Part shown: positions 23,377 to 35,600 of the stretch, piece by piece
Numbering within the stretch: the first letter of the stretch is position 1
Layout: each line of letters opens with the position of its first letter
NCBI GenBank assembly: GCA_037953625.1
Contig: CM075649.1
Coordinates: 104,227,290-104,291,289 of the forward strand
Direction of reading: 5' to 3'
Length of the DNA stretch: 64,000 bases
From: Crotalaria pallida
Lineage: Eukaryota > Streptophyta > Magnoliopsida > Fabales > Fabaceae
Notes under the pieces: generated by a model
The model's database searches: none
What the model was told of the DNA's origin: nothing
The model's input: only the letters and a program-made list of their open reading frames with translations
Program-made: the position numbers and the translations under genes

Positions 23377-23820
23377 GGACCGAGACATACCGTCGGCTCG
23401 TGGATAAGCTTAGGCTCGCCGAGGCTTCTTATCCCTTCCGCAAATCTCTCCTAGATTCTCGCAACAGCCTAGACATGAGATCTTCAGCTGATCCTATCCA
23501 GATTCTAGAAGCATAATCATCCGATATTATCTCACAGAATACTGGTTCAGCACAACTCTGATACAGGGCCCAAAGGGCCCATATCAGCCTCCTCCAAACC
23601 CTATAAATAGCTCATCACAGCTAGGGTTTCAGGTAAGTAATCTCATCCCTAAGTTGACACTCTGCACACACACGTTGACTAGGGAGATCCTGCTTTTCCC
23701 AACTGGAACTACAGAAATATCATAAGTCATACATCAATACTCGATCCTTTCCTGGGCTTCTGGTTGCCATAATCTTGAGCACATAGAGGGTTAAGGACAT
23801 ATAGTGATTAGGACACTACA
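23377..23820 (+). repeat. Tat Gypsy 3' LTR, right part
   Basis: It continues the LTR from 20765 after the solo LTR and its duplicated ctcta, and ends GGACACTACA at 23820. Total LTR length is about 636 bp. It contains 'ccctataaatagctc' (about 23599-23613), a good TATA box (TATAAATA), which would drive the sense transcript. The next bases (aatga) should be the target duplication. Confidence 0.8.
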
Positions 23821-23860
23821 AATGATGAGTTTCAATGAGTATTTTCGTTAAATGTGTCAA

Positions 23861-23937
23861 GTTCCTAAGTAAGTGAGCTGTTGTTTAGCTAGGTTGAATT
23901 GTCCATAAACTAAACAATACCTCAATTAATTAGGAAC
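23861..23937. repeat. Nested inverted repeat in Tekay-like LTR
   Basis: The outer stem is GTTCCTAA (23861-23868) with TTAGGAAC (23930-23937). The inner stem is TTGTTTAG (23881-23888) with CTAAACAA (23910-23917). Both are perfect 8-bp matches. The outer arms are kept in the copy at 44528-44604 (seven of eight pairs) and partly at 27216-27290. Confidence 0.7.
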
Positions 23938-24972
23938 CCAATAGATTCGGCATAACGTTAATTCGGATTGAAACCTTGGACTTTAAATTCAAATTGAAAG
24001 GGAGTGTAGTTATTGAACTTAGAAAACGTAATTTTAACTTATTCTTGAACAAGGAATGCTCTCTTTCAGTTTTGAATTTATAGCGTCAAGTATCATTAGT
24101 ATTTGATTTGGTGATTTGAAATTAAAACAAATTAACTTTTTATGTATTTTTGACGAACATGTTACTTTTGAAAGTTAGCTACTTTTTAACATAAAGTAGC
24201 ACTATTTTATTGAGGGAGCAATGGTTCTAAACTTAAATTTCTATTTGACTTTGACTTAGACTTATGGATTTTAATTAAATGCTTTCGAAATTTATTTGTT
24301 TTGACTTTTAAGTTAAAGTCCCTTTTTCGTAAAACGCATGATATTGATTATTATTTAATTTGTGTGACCCGGTTAGACGACGAAGGATTTTAGGATCAAC
24401 GCAAGCGAAAGCAATGAACCGCGCTACGTTTGGGCAACATCATATGAAAGGAATTATGTCTAAGGAAATGCAAGGTAAGGAGTGGGTGTTACCTTAATTT
24501 AGGTTTGGGTTTTTGGTACGTTCATAGTGATTGGTTAAGATTGGTTGGTAGTTTAGGTTATAAAATCATAAGGTAGTGAATATGAATAATTACTAAAGTA
24601 TGGAGGTGAAAGAATTAAGTTAATGTTGATGTGATGAATATGTGCCTACTTGTGAATTTGTGTATATTTGTGAATATGTGCTTATGTTGTTGTTGTTGAA
24701 AATGTTTGGAAAATGTAGATATAATTAATTGATAATTGTTAAGTAAAGAGGAAATAACTTGGGTTGTGAAATTATTAATGATGATGTTATGCGTTATTAT
24801 GTGCTATATGTGCTGATATTTTCTAAGTGATGGAATGATTGTTAATAGTAATTTGTTTGGGGACTCAGAAAAATGTGCGAGTAAATGATAAACAATTGAG
24901 GAGAAAAGAGTAAAATAATTGAATAAATAATAGGATTGAGAGAAGTACTTAATAAAGAATATGATATAAAGA

Positions 24973-25525
24973 TGTGTGGAATCTGACTGCGATGTGGCAC
25001 GAATCGGATAGTCCACGACCAGAGTAATATATATATCTTTATGTGTGAAATCCGACTGCGATGTGGCGTGAATCGGATAGTCTACGAAAAGACTATGTGG
25101 CAATCCCTTCCGGTCGGCTGCGAATGTGCGCGAACCGGTATCCGACTGCGATGTGGCGAGAATCGGATGAGTTCGCGTCAAAGGATTACCAGGTGCTCCC
25201 TTGCGACCGACTGCGATAGTACGCGAATCGGTGTCCGACTGTGATGTGGCGCGAATCGGACGAGTCCGCGTCAAAGGAGTACCCCCCCTACTTTGTGCAT
25301 CCGACTGCAATGTGGCGCGAATCGAATCGTACGCGCGGCCGACTGCGATGTGGCACAAATCGGACCGTGTGCACAAAGATGAAATGTGTGGAATCCGACT
25401 GCGATTTGGCGCGAATCGGATAGTCCACGAAGAGATGAAATGTGTGGAATCCGACTGCCACGAAAAGATGAAATGTGTGGAATCCGACTGCGATGTGGCG
25501 CGAATCGGATAGTCCACGAAAAGAT
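24973..25525. repeat. Tandem hairpin array in Tekay-like LTR (family b)
   Basis: About nine irregular units have a shared loop 'ctgcgatgtggcgcgaa'. Stems pair as ATCCGA/TCGGAT, GTCCGA/TCGGAC, ACCGA/TCGGT or CCGGT/ACCGG. In several units an outer arm pair GTGGA/TCCAC adds to the stem (about 24977, 25391, 25484). Arms differ between units but stay complementary within a unit. Confidence 0.85.
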
Positions 25526-26220
25526 AAAAAGCTTACAATAATCTACAAGGATATGAAAGATATGATAAAACTTGAGTATGAGAGGAAAAACATGAAAAGA
25601 TGTGAAGTTTGATATATATTCAATTATGAGAAAAATGACATTTTGGTTTTAGTGTGCATGTGAATATAACTTGAATGAACAAGTGTATATGTGAACTATT
25701 TGAATTAAGTGTGTTTGGCTTAGTCGGTTATTATGTCATATCAGAAACTACTATTCCTAACTTATGTGTAATGCTCACCTCCTTACCATTTTTCCACAGG
25801 TATTGAGCCCGAGCTAGCACATAGTCCGGCCGAGCAGGAGTACTCTCCCTTACAGGAAGAGTATGGTTTATTTAGTTTGACAACTCCTTTAGGGAAAGGA
25901 GTATTTATTTTTGGGAAAGTACAATTCCAAAATTTGTTTATAATGTTGTTTTACTCTGATGTTTATATTCTGATGATATGAGTGTGCATGCTGATGCACC
26001 AAGATATGCTATATGTTGTTGTTATGCTCTGCTGGCATTCTGGCTATTGAAATGAATTTGTTTATCAGGTTTTGAAGAAAAACTAAATTTTGGAAAGTCC
26101 GATAAACAAAGGAAACTCTGTCCGTTTGACGGGAGATTTTTAATAATTAAAAAGGAAATTTTAAATTCACTATTTTAATAATGGGGAATTAAGGGTAGAT
26201 AATGTAGGGTGTTACATTTA

Positions 26221-26232
26221 TGGTATCAGAGC
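26221..26232 (+). promoter_or_regulatory. Primer binding site of Tekay-like element
   Basis: The sequence tggtatcagagc lies four bases after the LTR end at 26216. It proves that the LTR ending there is a 5' LTR. Confidence 0.9.
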
Positions 26233-28241
26233 AGTTTCTCCTCGGCCTATGGAGTGTGGACTCACAACTCCTATTGTGTTACTCACCAAGCGAGTAATTT
26301 GTAATTAGTAACAGATAAGTTTAGGACTTAGTTGAGTCTTGCTAGCATCGTAATCAGAATGGTTGCGAATTATAGCGTAGTGAACATTGGAGATTTCATT
26401 TAATTTTGTTTAAGGTGTTTGAGATTTACCAAACAAAACCCGAAATCTTGTGATAAAGGATGTTTCATATTTGGAAGTGGACGAATGACGAGGCTAAGGA
26501 AATGAAATACCCCAACGGGCTAGAGCACTAAGATGCTACCCCACCGGGAGAAAGTAATCTTTAGTCTCGGACCAAGTGAGCCAATTCTAAACGTGACAAC
26601 ACAAATCAAGACTTCGGTATTTTTGAACTTGAAATGAAATCCGGAATATTTTCTAAGAGTCATCTAACCAAAACTTAGGCGACATGAGAATGGTCTTATC
26701 ACTGATGGGATGTATATTTGAGACTGATCACCTCAAATAGATATCTATTGGAAGATATAATCATCTAGTCCTTAAGTTTCGGTAAACATGTTGGAATTTT
26801 GTAATGTCTTAGACTTAGGAGGAGTAAGGGTCATTTATTTAGGTCCCATCCCACATTTCCTAATATTTTTAGTCTGAATGCGCAGTGAAAGCGAAGAGCC
26901 AACCTTAAGTGCCTACCTTGGACTTAAACTCGTGGACGTGTTTTCGGTAAAACCTAGACTTCTCTTGAATTGCCATACTATGTATAGATGATCGAATTAC
27001 TTTTCATGATAACATGTGAAATGAAATCGTTTTGACACAAAACTATTTTGAAAACTTCATTGTGAAATAGTGATAATATCAGGAGTTATTTGATTTTTAA
27101 GTGTAGTAGTATTTAAAGTGAATTTCAATATGTTGAACTGAACCAAAATCATGCCAAATTGATTGTTAAGTCGCACGACAATTTTTTTTTAAGAAGGTAG
27201 TAAGTAATGCAAGGATTCCTAAGTAATCGAGCGGTGAATTACTTATTCTTCAATCAAGCCACACGTCGATTAAATAGGAACCCCTTATATGCGACATCAA
27301 TCAACCTTGAATAAAACTCAGATTTCAAACTCGAAACCAAAGGGAATGTAACTGTCCCAACTTTTGAATATGTACCAAGGAAAATTTTCTAGCCAAAAAC
27401 ACTTTCTCTTTTTCCTTGAGTTTGATAATCTCGAGTAATTCTACACTCCTTCATCTAAATCCTCACGAAGTTAGATGGAGGTAATTCTTTTTGAAAGATA
27501 TGACTTAATTTTCAAAGCCTGCTTTCGAAATTTAACACGAATTATTTAGCGGAAATATATAAATGTTTTAAAGTACAAGGTAATTCGTACGATTGAAAAT
27601 CTTACAAAAAATTCTAAATGAAAACAAACGTTTCTTCATCAAGATAGGAACCCGATTTTCAAAGATTTCGATTTTTATAAATGTATAAATGATTTTCTTA
27701 TACGGGGTCTTATTTATTGAACTTTAATTCTCATGCATAATAATTGTTTTTACCAAAGATTTTGATGTGTAATTTTGGATGGTTCAAATAATTGAGACTT
27801 CGTTAGATCGTGCTTAGTCATAAGAAATGTTTGATGTAAGGTTTACCAATGGAAAGGGGATTAGGTGTTATTAAGGAATATATGATAATCGTTGAGTATG
27901 ATGTTACGGATATGGTCAAGTGCCTTGGTTTAAGGATAAGTTCATGATCCGTGTGGTAGGATTAGTTGTTTTCCTGAGTCAAGATCGAGCATAATGGTAA
28001 TAGTTTAAGCTTGCTGGTTAGTGACTAAGGTAATGAATGAAGATTTAGTCGTTTAGTGGATTATCGAGGTCTAGTCTGAATAATGGAACACATGGACAAA
28101 TAAATCGTGTCTACTCCTTGTGAGTTTATATAGGAATTTTAAATAAGTGTTTTAGAATGTAGAACATAATTATAGGATTGTTGTGGTTAAATTAATTGTG
28201 TTCTTTGGCCTAAAGGGGATATAGTTTACCAAATTCTTAGG
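26233..28241 (+). other. Leader of Tekay-like element, then a diverged LTR-like piece
   Basis: No gene is visible. 26233-26950 resembles the untranslated leader found after Tekay primer sites ('ctcggcctatggagtgtgg', 'accccaacgggctagagc'). From about 27180 to 27850 there is weak similarity to the LTR body near 23860 (ttcctaagtaat..., ...taggaaccc, ...aaagggaatgtaactg), suggesting a diverged LTR remnant. No gag or pol frame follows, so the element is truncated before 28242. Confidence 0.45.
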
Positions 28242-29919
28242 TGTCGCGGCCGGGGTCCCGGGTCGCCCTCGGGGCCTCGCCTACGAGTGGGGGTCGATTG
28301 ACCCAATATGGAGTCGCCACCGCATTTTGTTACAAAAACGCGGAAAAAATAATTATTAATTAAAAAAGGATAAAGACTGGTCTTGAACTAGATAAATTCC
28401 AAGTTCGGGAGTCGGTTACGAGCCGGGGAAGGTATTAGCACCCCGTTCGCTCATTCGAAAATGGTACCATTGATTGATTTTAATTAAAGACCTAAATAAT
28501 TGGTTTACCAAAAAATATTTGTTTTTTATTATTGTGCCTGACAAGGTTGCCCTTGGTCCTACGTACCCTCATAAAATGAGGAATCAAGGCTACGTAGTTC
28601 TTAATTAATTTTTAATGTTATTATATTTTTCTAAAGTATATTTTATGCGGAGAGGAAATATGCACAAGACCTCAACATTTAGTCAAAGAAATGTGAATTT
28701 CCAAAACACATTAGAATTCTTGATTAATAAAATTTATTAAACTTTATAAAAAAATTATCTATTTTATTTTAGGGCACAATAATAATAAAAGTGTTTACCA
28801 TGTTGTTGAATACAAAAAGGAAAGTCCGAGAGATCCCTCCACTAAATGGGTGAGAAAAATCGGTTTATCAAAACACAACCAATTTTTAAAACAATTAAAA
28901 CAAGTCTATATTTTTTATGTGGAAAGGAAGTCTAAGAGATCTCACCACTGAATGGATGAGAAAAGTAGACTTACCAAATCACAAACCAACTTTAGATATT
29001 TGGATTAAACTATTAAAAGAAACAAACTATAAAAAATATATTAAATGACTAAACTATGAAAAATTAATAAAAAAAATTAATAAATAAACAAAACAAGGTA
29101 TAAAGGAACCTGTATACTCTGGATCTATAATGCAACTGCATATCCTGCTGAAGAATGCAATCGCCGAAGGAAGAATGAAATGGTTTTAGAGTAGTGGAGT
29201 GACGAAACGGAAATATTTTTGTGAAAAAAAAATGTTTAGAAAATCGGGTGTTTGAAATTATGTCTTTAAAGTTGTGTTTATGAAATTGTGTTTTTAAAAT
29301 CCTGTGTGTAAAATTATGTTCTTCAAATTGTGAGGAAGAGAGTTCTATTTATAGGAAAAAAATTAGGGTAAAAAAAATAGGGTTTCTCCAACAGGCTTTG
29401 AGAGCCCAGTGGAATATTCCCTGGTTTATTCCTTAATCAAATCTTTCAAACTTTGTTAAAGATAAACTCCCAATTTTTTAAAATAAAAACAAATTTGATG
29501 ATAATCTTTTTATAAAAGAAAACAAATCTTTTTAACAAAATAGTTCTTTTATCTTTATCCTCACAAAAATTAACACAAATCATTTACCAAAACACATTTT
29601 TATCTTATCTTTTTTTGATATTTTTTATTTTTCGTTTTTTTTATTTTTTTTAAAAAATATACTTTTTCAAAATATTTTTATTTTTTCATTTTTATTTTTT
29701 ATCTTTTTTTTAAACATTTTTATTATTTTTTATTTATTTTTGTTTAGGGGGGACAAAATTGGATATCTACAGCTGCCCCTCTTTACCTATGCCTTACTTG
29801 ATAACATGTGATTCAAAGAGTTTCACAAGTTATCATTGTAGGGAATGGGTAAAGAAATAGATACCAATTTTGTTAAAGATAGATGACTTTGGATCAGTCA
29901 CTTAAACGAATGATGAGGA

Positions 29920-30735
29920 GATATCACGGATTGCCCGCCGTGCCGAGTATCATATCACAATTTGCCCGTCGTGTCGAGTATCATATCACGAATTGCCCGT
30001 CGTGCCGAGAAAGATATCACGAATTTCCCGTCGTGCCGAGAAAGATATCACGAATTGCCCGTCCTGCCGAGAAAGATATCACGATTTGCCCATCGTGCCG
30101 AGTAACATATCACGAATTGCCCGTCGTGCCGAGAAAGATATCACGAATTGCCCGTCGTGCCGAGAAAGATATCACGAATTGCCCGTTGTGCCGAGAAAGA
30201 TATCATGATTTGCCCGTCGTGCCGAGTAACATATCACAAATTGCCCGTCGTGCCGAGAAAGATATCACGAATTGCCCGTCGTGCCGAGAAAAATATCACG
30301 AATTGCCCGTCGTGCCGAGTAACATATCACGAATTGCCCGTCGTGCCGAGAAAGATATCACGGATTGATCGCCGTGCCGAGAAAGATATCAAGAATTTCC
30401 CATCATGCCGAGTAACATATCACGAATTTCCCGTCGTGCCGAGAAAAGATTGATATCACGGATTGACCGTCGTGCCGAAAAAAGACTGATATCACGGATT
30501 GACCTCCGTGCCAAAAAAATACTGATATCACGGATTGACCGCCGTGCCGAAAAAAGACTGATATCACGGATTGACCTCCGTGCCAAAAAAGACTGATATC
30601 ACGGATTGACCGCCGTGCCAAAAAAATACTGATATCACGGATTGACCGCCGTGCCGAAAAAAGACTGATATCACGGATTGACCTCCGTGCCAAAAAAGAC
30701 TGATATCACGGATTGACCGCCGTGCCGAGGAAGAT
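29920..30735. repeat. Tandem hairpin array in Ogre-like sequence (family d)
   Basis: About 23 units occur, roughly 31 bp long in the first part and 34-38 bp later. Each contains atatCACGAattgcccgTCGTGccga or a variant. The first part mostly pairs CACGA/TCGTG. The second part (from about 30450) pairs CACGG/CCGTG or CACGGA/TCCGTG. Most units keep pairing; a few have one mismatch. Units follow each other directly, so there are no unique spacers. Confidence 0.9.
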
Positions 30736-31021
30736 TATGATGATTGCTATATGCATATTTTGAAGATAATGATTTCAAATAGGGTTCAACCGAGGGGAAA
30801 GAATATGTGGTCCAATGTCTAGACCGTCACATGTTTTGCAATGATGTTATTTAAAAAAATGCTATGTTTGATTATGCTACTTGAATGTTATGCTATCTTG
30901 ATGACATGTTTGCAATAATGGATGATGCTAATTCGATGTTATATGATGCTATGATTAATGTGATGTGATATAAAAATTTTAATATTATGTTATTCACAAA
31001 TGGTATATTCAATGCTATGTG

Positions 31022-31026
31022 ATACT
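31022..31026. repeat. Target-site duplication of copia-3 (left)
   Basis: The sequence is atact, repeated at 40911-40915. Confidence 0.95.
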
Positions 31027-31308
31027 TGTAGGATTCTCATGTTTTGATGCTAACAATCTCTCTCCAAGCAACAACATTGGCAACAAGCAAGCTACACCAC
31101 ATGAAGATTAGAATTAGGATTTTTATTAATTCTATTTCAATGTAATCTTTATTTTATGCAATGCATCTCATTGGTGTGGGTAGCTTAGGTGATTTTAAGA
31201 ATATTTAAATAATGTTTGATTAAGAGTGAAGATATTTTAAATCTTGATTAAATAGCTTGTGAAAATCATTTTAGAAAAACTTTGTTTTTATTCAGATTCT
31301 GATCAGTT

Positions 31309-31443
31309 TACTCGAGTAATAAGTACTGGATCACTCGAGTAATTTATGTCATGACAGGTTAATCGAGTAATGGTTTACACATCACTCGAGTAACTTAATC
31401 TGACATGTTTCACTCGAGTGACGTTGTTTGGTTTACTCGAGTA
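31309..31443. repeat. ACTCGAGT cluster 1, copia-3 5' LTR
   Basis: Five exact ACTCGAGT words plus one hybrid ttaatcgagtaa (31359-31370). The copy in the 3' LTR is at 39661-39796. Confidence 0.9.
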
Positions 31444-32235
31444 ATTCAATCAGTGTTGGGAAAATTTTAAAAGGACTTAATTTTCTCTTTCATAAAGATA
31501 TACTTTCATTCTTACAATTTTTCTAATACACTTTCAAAAAGCAATTCAAGAGCTATTTTACATCTTTCAAGAGCTATCAAGATTCAACAAAGAACTTTTC
31601 ATTCTTCACTCTATTTTCTATCATTGTTCAAATATTCTTGAGATCATATTTTTGTTCTTAGTGGTTGTTGAAGATTTGCAATTTGTGATTGCATTATTGA
31701 AGTTTCAACACAAGTGAAGAATCTCACAAGGAAGACTTTGAGGATCAAATCAAAGCAAGAAAAGAGGATTGGTTGGAAGCATCTTCAATCAATTAGCAAG
31801 GAAATCTAGAATACTCAAAAGGGGTAGATTAGATCAAAGTGTTTGGTACACACTTTGAATTGGGTTTTAAGATAGGAGAACTAAGAATCTAGTTGCATCT
31901 TAAAACATTGTAAAATCTACATTTGAAGATTTCTAGTGAAGAATCTCTCTTGATTTAAGAGGGGACTGGAGTAGCTTTCAAGTGGGTGAAAGTGAACCAG
32001 GATAAATCCTTGTGTCTCTTTTATTTTCATTCCTTGTATTGCATTAATTCTTTAACAATTGCATTTTTAGGTTAGAATTGGGGTTTTCTTAATTCAACAT
32101 AATTGATCTAAAATTGCTTGTTAATATTACTTGAAATTGTTCATATTAATCATTCATAATTTGTTGAATCATCATAGCATTGTTATTCTTGAAGAACTCC
32201 ATTGAAAACTAAGTTTTAAATTGAATTTTACCCAG

Positions 32236-32424
32236 TTTACTCGAGTAAAGCTCTCATCACTCGAGTAATCTGCTTTCAGTTTATGAACATTACTCGAGTA
32301 GGCTTTCTGATACTCGAGTGATTTAAAATTTGCTTTCGTAATACTCGAGTGATTTGCTGAATACTCGAGTGAAATTATTTTTGCTTGCGTATTACTCGAG
32401 TGAAGACTTGAGTTACTCGAGTAA
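32236..32424. repeat. ACTCGAGT cluster 2, copia-3 5' LTR
   Basis: Eight ACTCGAGT words lie in 190 bp, flanked by t/a and a/g (tACTCGAGTaa, tACTCGAGTga). The copy in the 3' LTR is at about 40588-40776. Confidence 0.9.
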
Positions 32425-32560
32425 TCTGATTTGATTTTTTAAGAAAATTTATTTTCATAAAACCATTCTCTTAGGTGGACGAAAAATCTGTAATAAGGCT
32501 TCAATATTCTATTCACCCCCCCTCTAGACTATATTGAGCCGCTTGTTGGTTTCCAACAAG

Positions 32561-32572
32561 TGGTATCAGAGC
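32561..32572 (+). promoter_or_regulatory. Copia-3 primer binding site
   Basis: The sequence tggtatcagagc lies two bases after the 5' LTR. It is complementary to the 3' end of initiator methionine tRNA by family convention. Confidence 0.93.
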
Positions 32573-32633
32573 TCGGACGAAAAATCCGAGCCTTAAAAAG
32601 CTTTTTCGAAAAGATCCTTTTTACTTGGAAACA

Positions 32634-35600
32634 ATGGGCTCAATTTCAAATCCTTTTGGTGGTGAAGGAACTTCCATTAATCGTCCTCCACTATTCAATG
32701 GTGAGGGTTATGCTTATTGGAAGGTCCGCATGAAAATCTTTATTCAAGCCATAGATATGGAAATTTGGAACGCCATAGAGAATGGACCTTTTGTTCCTCA
32801 AACGAAAGTAAATGATGTTGTTTCAATCAAACCTCAATCGAGTTGGGACAATGATGATAGGAAGAAAGTTGCATTTGATTTAAAAGCTAAAAATATCATC
32901 ACGTCCGCTCTTTCTTATGATGAGTTCTTTCGAGTATCTCAATGTGTTGATGCTAAACAAATGTGGGACACATTACAAGTCACACATGAGGGCACTTCGG
33001 AGGTTAGAAGGGCTAGGCTAAATACACTCATGCATGAATATGAACTCTTTCGTATGTTACCTAATGAAAATGTAGGTGACATGCAAAAGCGGTTCACTCA
33101 TATCATAAATCATCTTTCTGCACTTGGAAAAGTTATAACTAATGGTGAAGTTGTTAATAAGATTTTGAGATGTCTTAGCAGGGAATGGCAACCTAAGGTG
33201 ACGGCCATTATGGAAGCTAGAGACGTGGATCAAATTGATTTAGCAACTCTATTCGGAAAGCTTCAAGAGCATGAAATGGAGCTTGGACGGTTATCCATGA
33301 ATGAAGATGCCGATAGAAAGAAAAAGGGGATTGCTCTTAAATCAACTTCAAAATCTCTTAAGGCACAAGAGGAAAATTCTCAAGTGGATGACTCGGACTC
33401 CGATATAGATGATGAGACCCTTGGCTTGCTAGTTAAAAAGCTTGGTAGGTTCTTTAAGAGTAAGGGAAACTTTAATAAGAATAGACAAAGAGATACTAAG
33501 GATTCACAACCAAGAAATAAGACTAACAAGGATCACATCAAGTGTCATGGGTGTGGAAAGCTTGGTCACTATCGATCAAAATGCCCAAATCATTCTAAGA
33601 ATTCGGAAGGTGACAACTCTAAGTTCAACTCATCTAAAGGAAAAAGGGCTTACATAGTATGGGATGAAGAGGAGAGTCAATCAACATCTAGCTCATCGGA
33701 TGATGAAGAACTTGCAAATCTATGTTTGATGACGAAGCTTGATGAAGAGGAATCTTCGAGCATTAAATCAAGTGACAATGTCAATGAGGTGTGTCTTCGA
33801 ACCAAAGAGCGCAAATGGTATTTGGATAGTGGTTGTTCGAGACACATGACGGGAGACAAAACGCACTTCATGGAACTTACTCCGAAAAGTGATGGATTTG
33901 TGACATACGGCGACAACAACAAGGGCAAAATTCTAGGAGTCGGGAAGATCGGTAACGTATCTAACCTTGTCATAGAAAATGTCCTATACGTAGAAGGCTT
34001 AGAACACAACTTGCTTAGTATAAGCCAACTATGCGATATGGGCAATTATGTGACTTTTACTCCAGAATTATGTTTCATTAAGTCTTCTATAGATGATAGT
34101 GTTAAGTTTGTTGGTCGTCGCTCTAATAACACTTACTTAATTGATTTGGATGAGATAACTTCACTATTTTCAAAATGTTTCAAATCTTTTGATGATGAAA
34201 TTTGTCTTTGGCATAGACGAATTGCTCATGTGAATGTGAATCAATTAAACAAACTTTTGCGAAAAGATTTAGTAATTGGTTTGCCTAAACTAAATTTTAA
34301 GCTTGATGGCATTTGTGACTCTTGTCAAAAGTGCAAGCAAGTTAAAAGTTCTTTTAAACCTAAAAATGTGATAAGCACAACAAAGCCTTTGGAGCTAATC
34401 CATATGGATTTGTTTGGCCCTTCACAAATTAAAAGTTTAGGTGGCAATTTCTATGGATTTGTTTTAGTAGACGATTTTACTAGATTCACATGGACTTTAT
34501 TCTTATCCGCAAAAAGTGAAGTTTATAAATGTTTTAAAAAGTTTGCCAAACTCATCCAAAATCAACTAAGTTTGAAAATTGTGTCTATTAGAAGTGATCA
34601 CGGAGGTGAGTTTGAAAACACTAGGATTGATGCGTTTTGTGATAAGTTTGGTATTGATCATCAATTTTCGGCCCCTAGGACTCCGGAGCAAAACGGAGTT
34701 GTAGAAAGGAAAAATAGAATATTAGTGGAACTTGCTCGTACTATGTTGATAGAATCAAATGTTCCTAAATATTTTTGGGCTGATGCAGTAAACACTGCTT
34801 GTTATGTGCTTAATAGGGTTCTTATTCATCCGCATTTAAATAAAACACCTTATGAACTTTTAAAAGGGCGAAAGCCAAATATTTCACATTTTCATGTTTT
34901 TGGGTGTAAGGTGTTTGTTTTAAATAACGGAAAGGAACCGGTCGGCAAGTTTGACTCCAAAGCCGACGAAGGCATATTCATAGGTTATTCAACCCATAGC
35001 AAAGCATATAGAGTCTACAATATAAGAACATTAACCGTTGAGGAATCCGTGCATGTTGTATTTGATGAATCTTCGAAAGGAGATTGTGTTGTTTCTTGTG
35101 ATGATAATATAGGTACATTTTTGGATCATGAGAATTCAACACCACAACAAATGGAAGAGAATCAAAATGAAGATAGAGAGGTGCAAGCACAAGATAAAGA
35201 CTTAGCACAAGAGATTCAATCTCAATTACCAATAGCTTGGAAATCAAACAAAAATCATCCGATTTCTAACATCTTAGGTGACATTGCAAAGGGAGTGGTA
35301 ACCCGACGCACTTTAAATAATTTCTGTTATTATGTTGCCTTTGTATCTCAAATAGAACCTAAAAGTATCAAAGAGGCTCTTCAAGATGATCATTGGATTA
35401 TGGCCATGCAAGAAGAATTAAATCAATTTGAAAGAAACCAAGTTTGGGAGCTTGTGCCAAAACCCGATGATCGTCCTGTAATTGGTACTCGGTGGATCTA
35501 TAGGAATAAGTTAGATGAATCGGGTATTATTGTTAGGAATAAAGCTAGGTTGGTAGCACAAGGTTATAGTCAAGAAGAAGGAATCGATTACGATGAGACA

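Larger units (their letters stand above)
2477..23820 (+). mobile_element. Tat-lineage Ty3/Gypsy element with antisense genes (5' part outside window)
   Basis: The order is pol on + (2477-5916), a spacer, antisense ORFs on - (7718-6462 and 9015-7843, with the N-terminal part at 19935-19837), an antisense promoter region, a polypurine tract at 20561-20573 and a 3' LTR (20574-20765 joined to 23377-23820). It is interrupted by copia-2 and by a solo LTR, both with exact target duplications. The second archaeal-type RNase H and the antisense gene are known hallmarks of plant Tat-lineage Gypsy elements. The element sits inside a Tekay-like LTR that resumes at 23821. Confidence 0.88.
23821..26216 (+). 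repeat. Tekay/Del-like 5' LTR, 3' part
   Basis: This is the remainder of the LTR into which the Tat Gypsy inserted. It ends GTAGGGTGTTACA at 26216, followed by the primer site. The middle matches solo LTR 43130-58476 (for example 'gttcctaagtaagtgag' at 23861 and 44528) and the end matches solo LTR 20766-23371. It contains a nested stem (23861-23937), a hairpin array (24973-25525) and the shared block at about 25770-25860. The LTR start lies outside the window. Confidence 0.85.
28242..31026 (+). mobile_element. Ogre-like retroelement sequence, first piece
   Basis: It starts TGTCGCGGCCGGGGTCCC, then 'gagtcgccaccgc' and 'ggaaggtattagcacccc', phrases I associate with Ogre-type plant LTR elements. 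An AT-rich low-complexity part (29450-29750) ends at 'gatatctaca' (29771), which could be an LTR end, although no standard primer site follows ('gctgcccctctttacc'). A hairpin array follows. The sequence continues at 40911 beyond copia-3 and again at 58477. The family name is inference. Confidence 0.45.
31027..32558 (+). repeat. Copia-3 5' LTR (1532 bp)
   Basis: It starts TGTAGGATTCTCATG and ends GTTGGTTTCCAACA. Two ACTCGAGT clusters are present (31309-31443 and 32236-32424). It differs from the 3' LTR at about 31676 (g/t), 32176 (g/a) and 32247 (c/t) by eye. Confidence 0.97.

Noticed and set aside
24804..25517. Long open frames over the Tekay-like LTR, both strands
   Set aside because: They follow the hairpin array period (DYPIRATSQSDS-type repeats) and have no gene context.
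29883..30693. Open frames with repeated Cys/Arg/Val-rich or Ile/Ser-rich units
   Set aside because: They are translations of the tandem array in several frames on both strands; no frame has independent support.
29920..30735. CRISPR-like array of palindromic repeats
   Set aside because: Units are directly adjacent with no unique spacers, vary in length, and lie in plant retroelement DNA. It is a tandem hairpin repeat.
32561..32572. tggtatcagagc words as tRNA gene fragments
   Set aside because: They are primer binding sites next to LTR ends; no tRNA fold is present.
32625..32633. Upstream TTG start for copia-3 Gag-Pol
   Set aside because: The ATG at 32634 gives the same protein minus three residues and is the normal initiation codon; the same holds for copia-2 at 18177.
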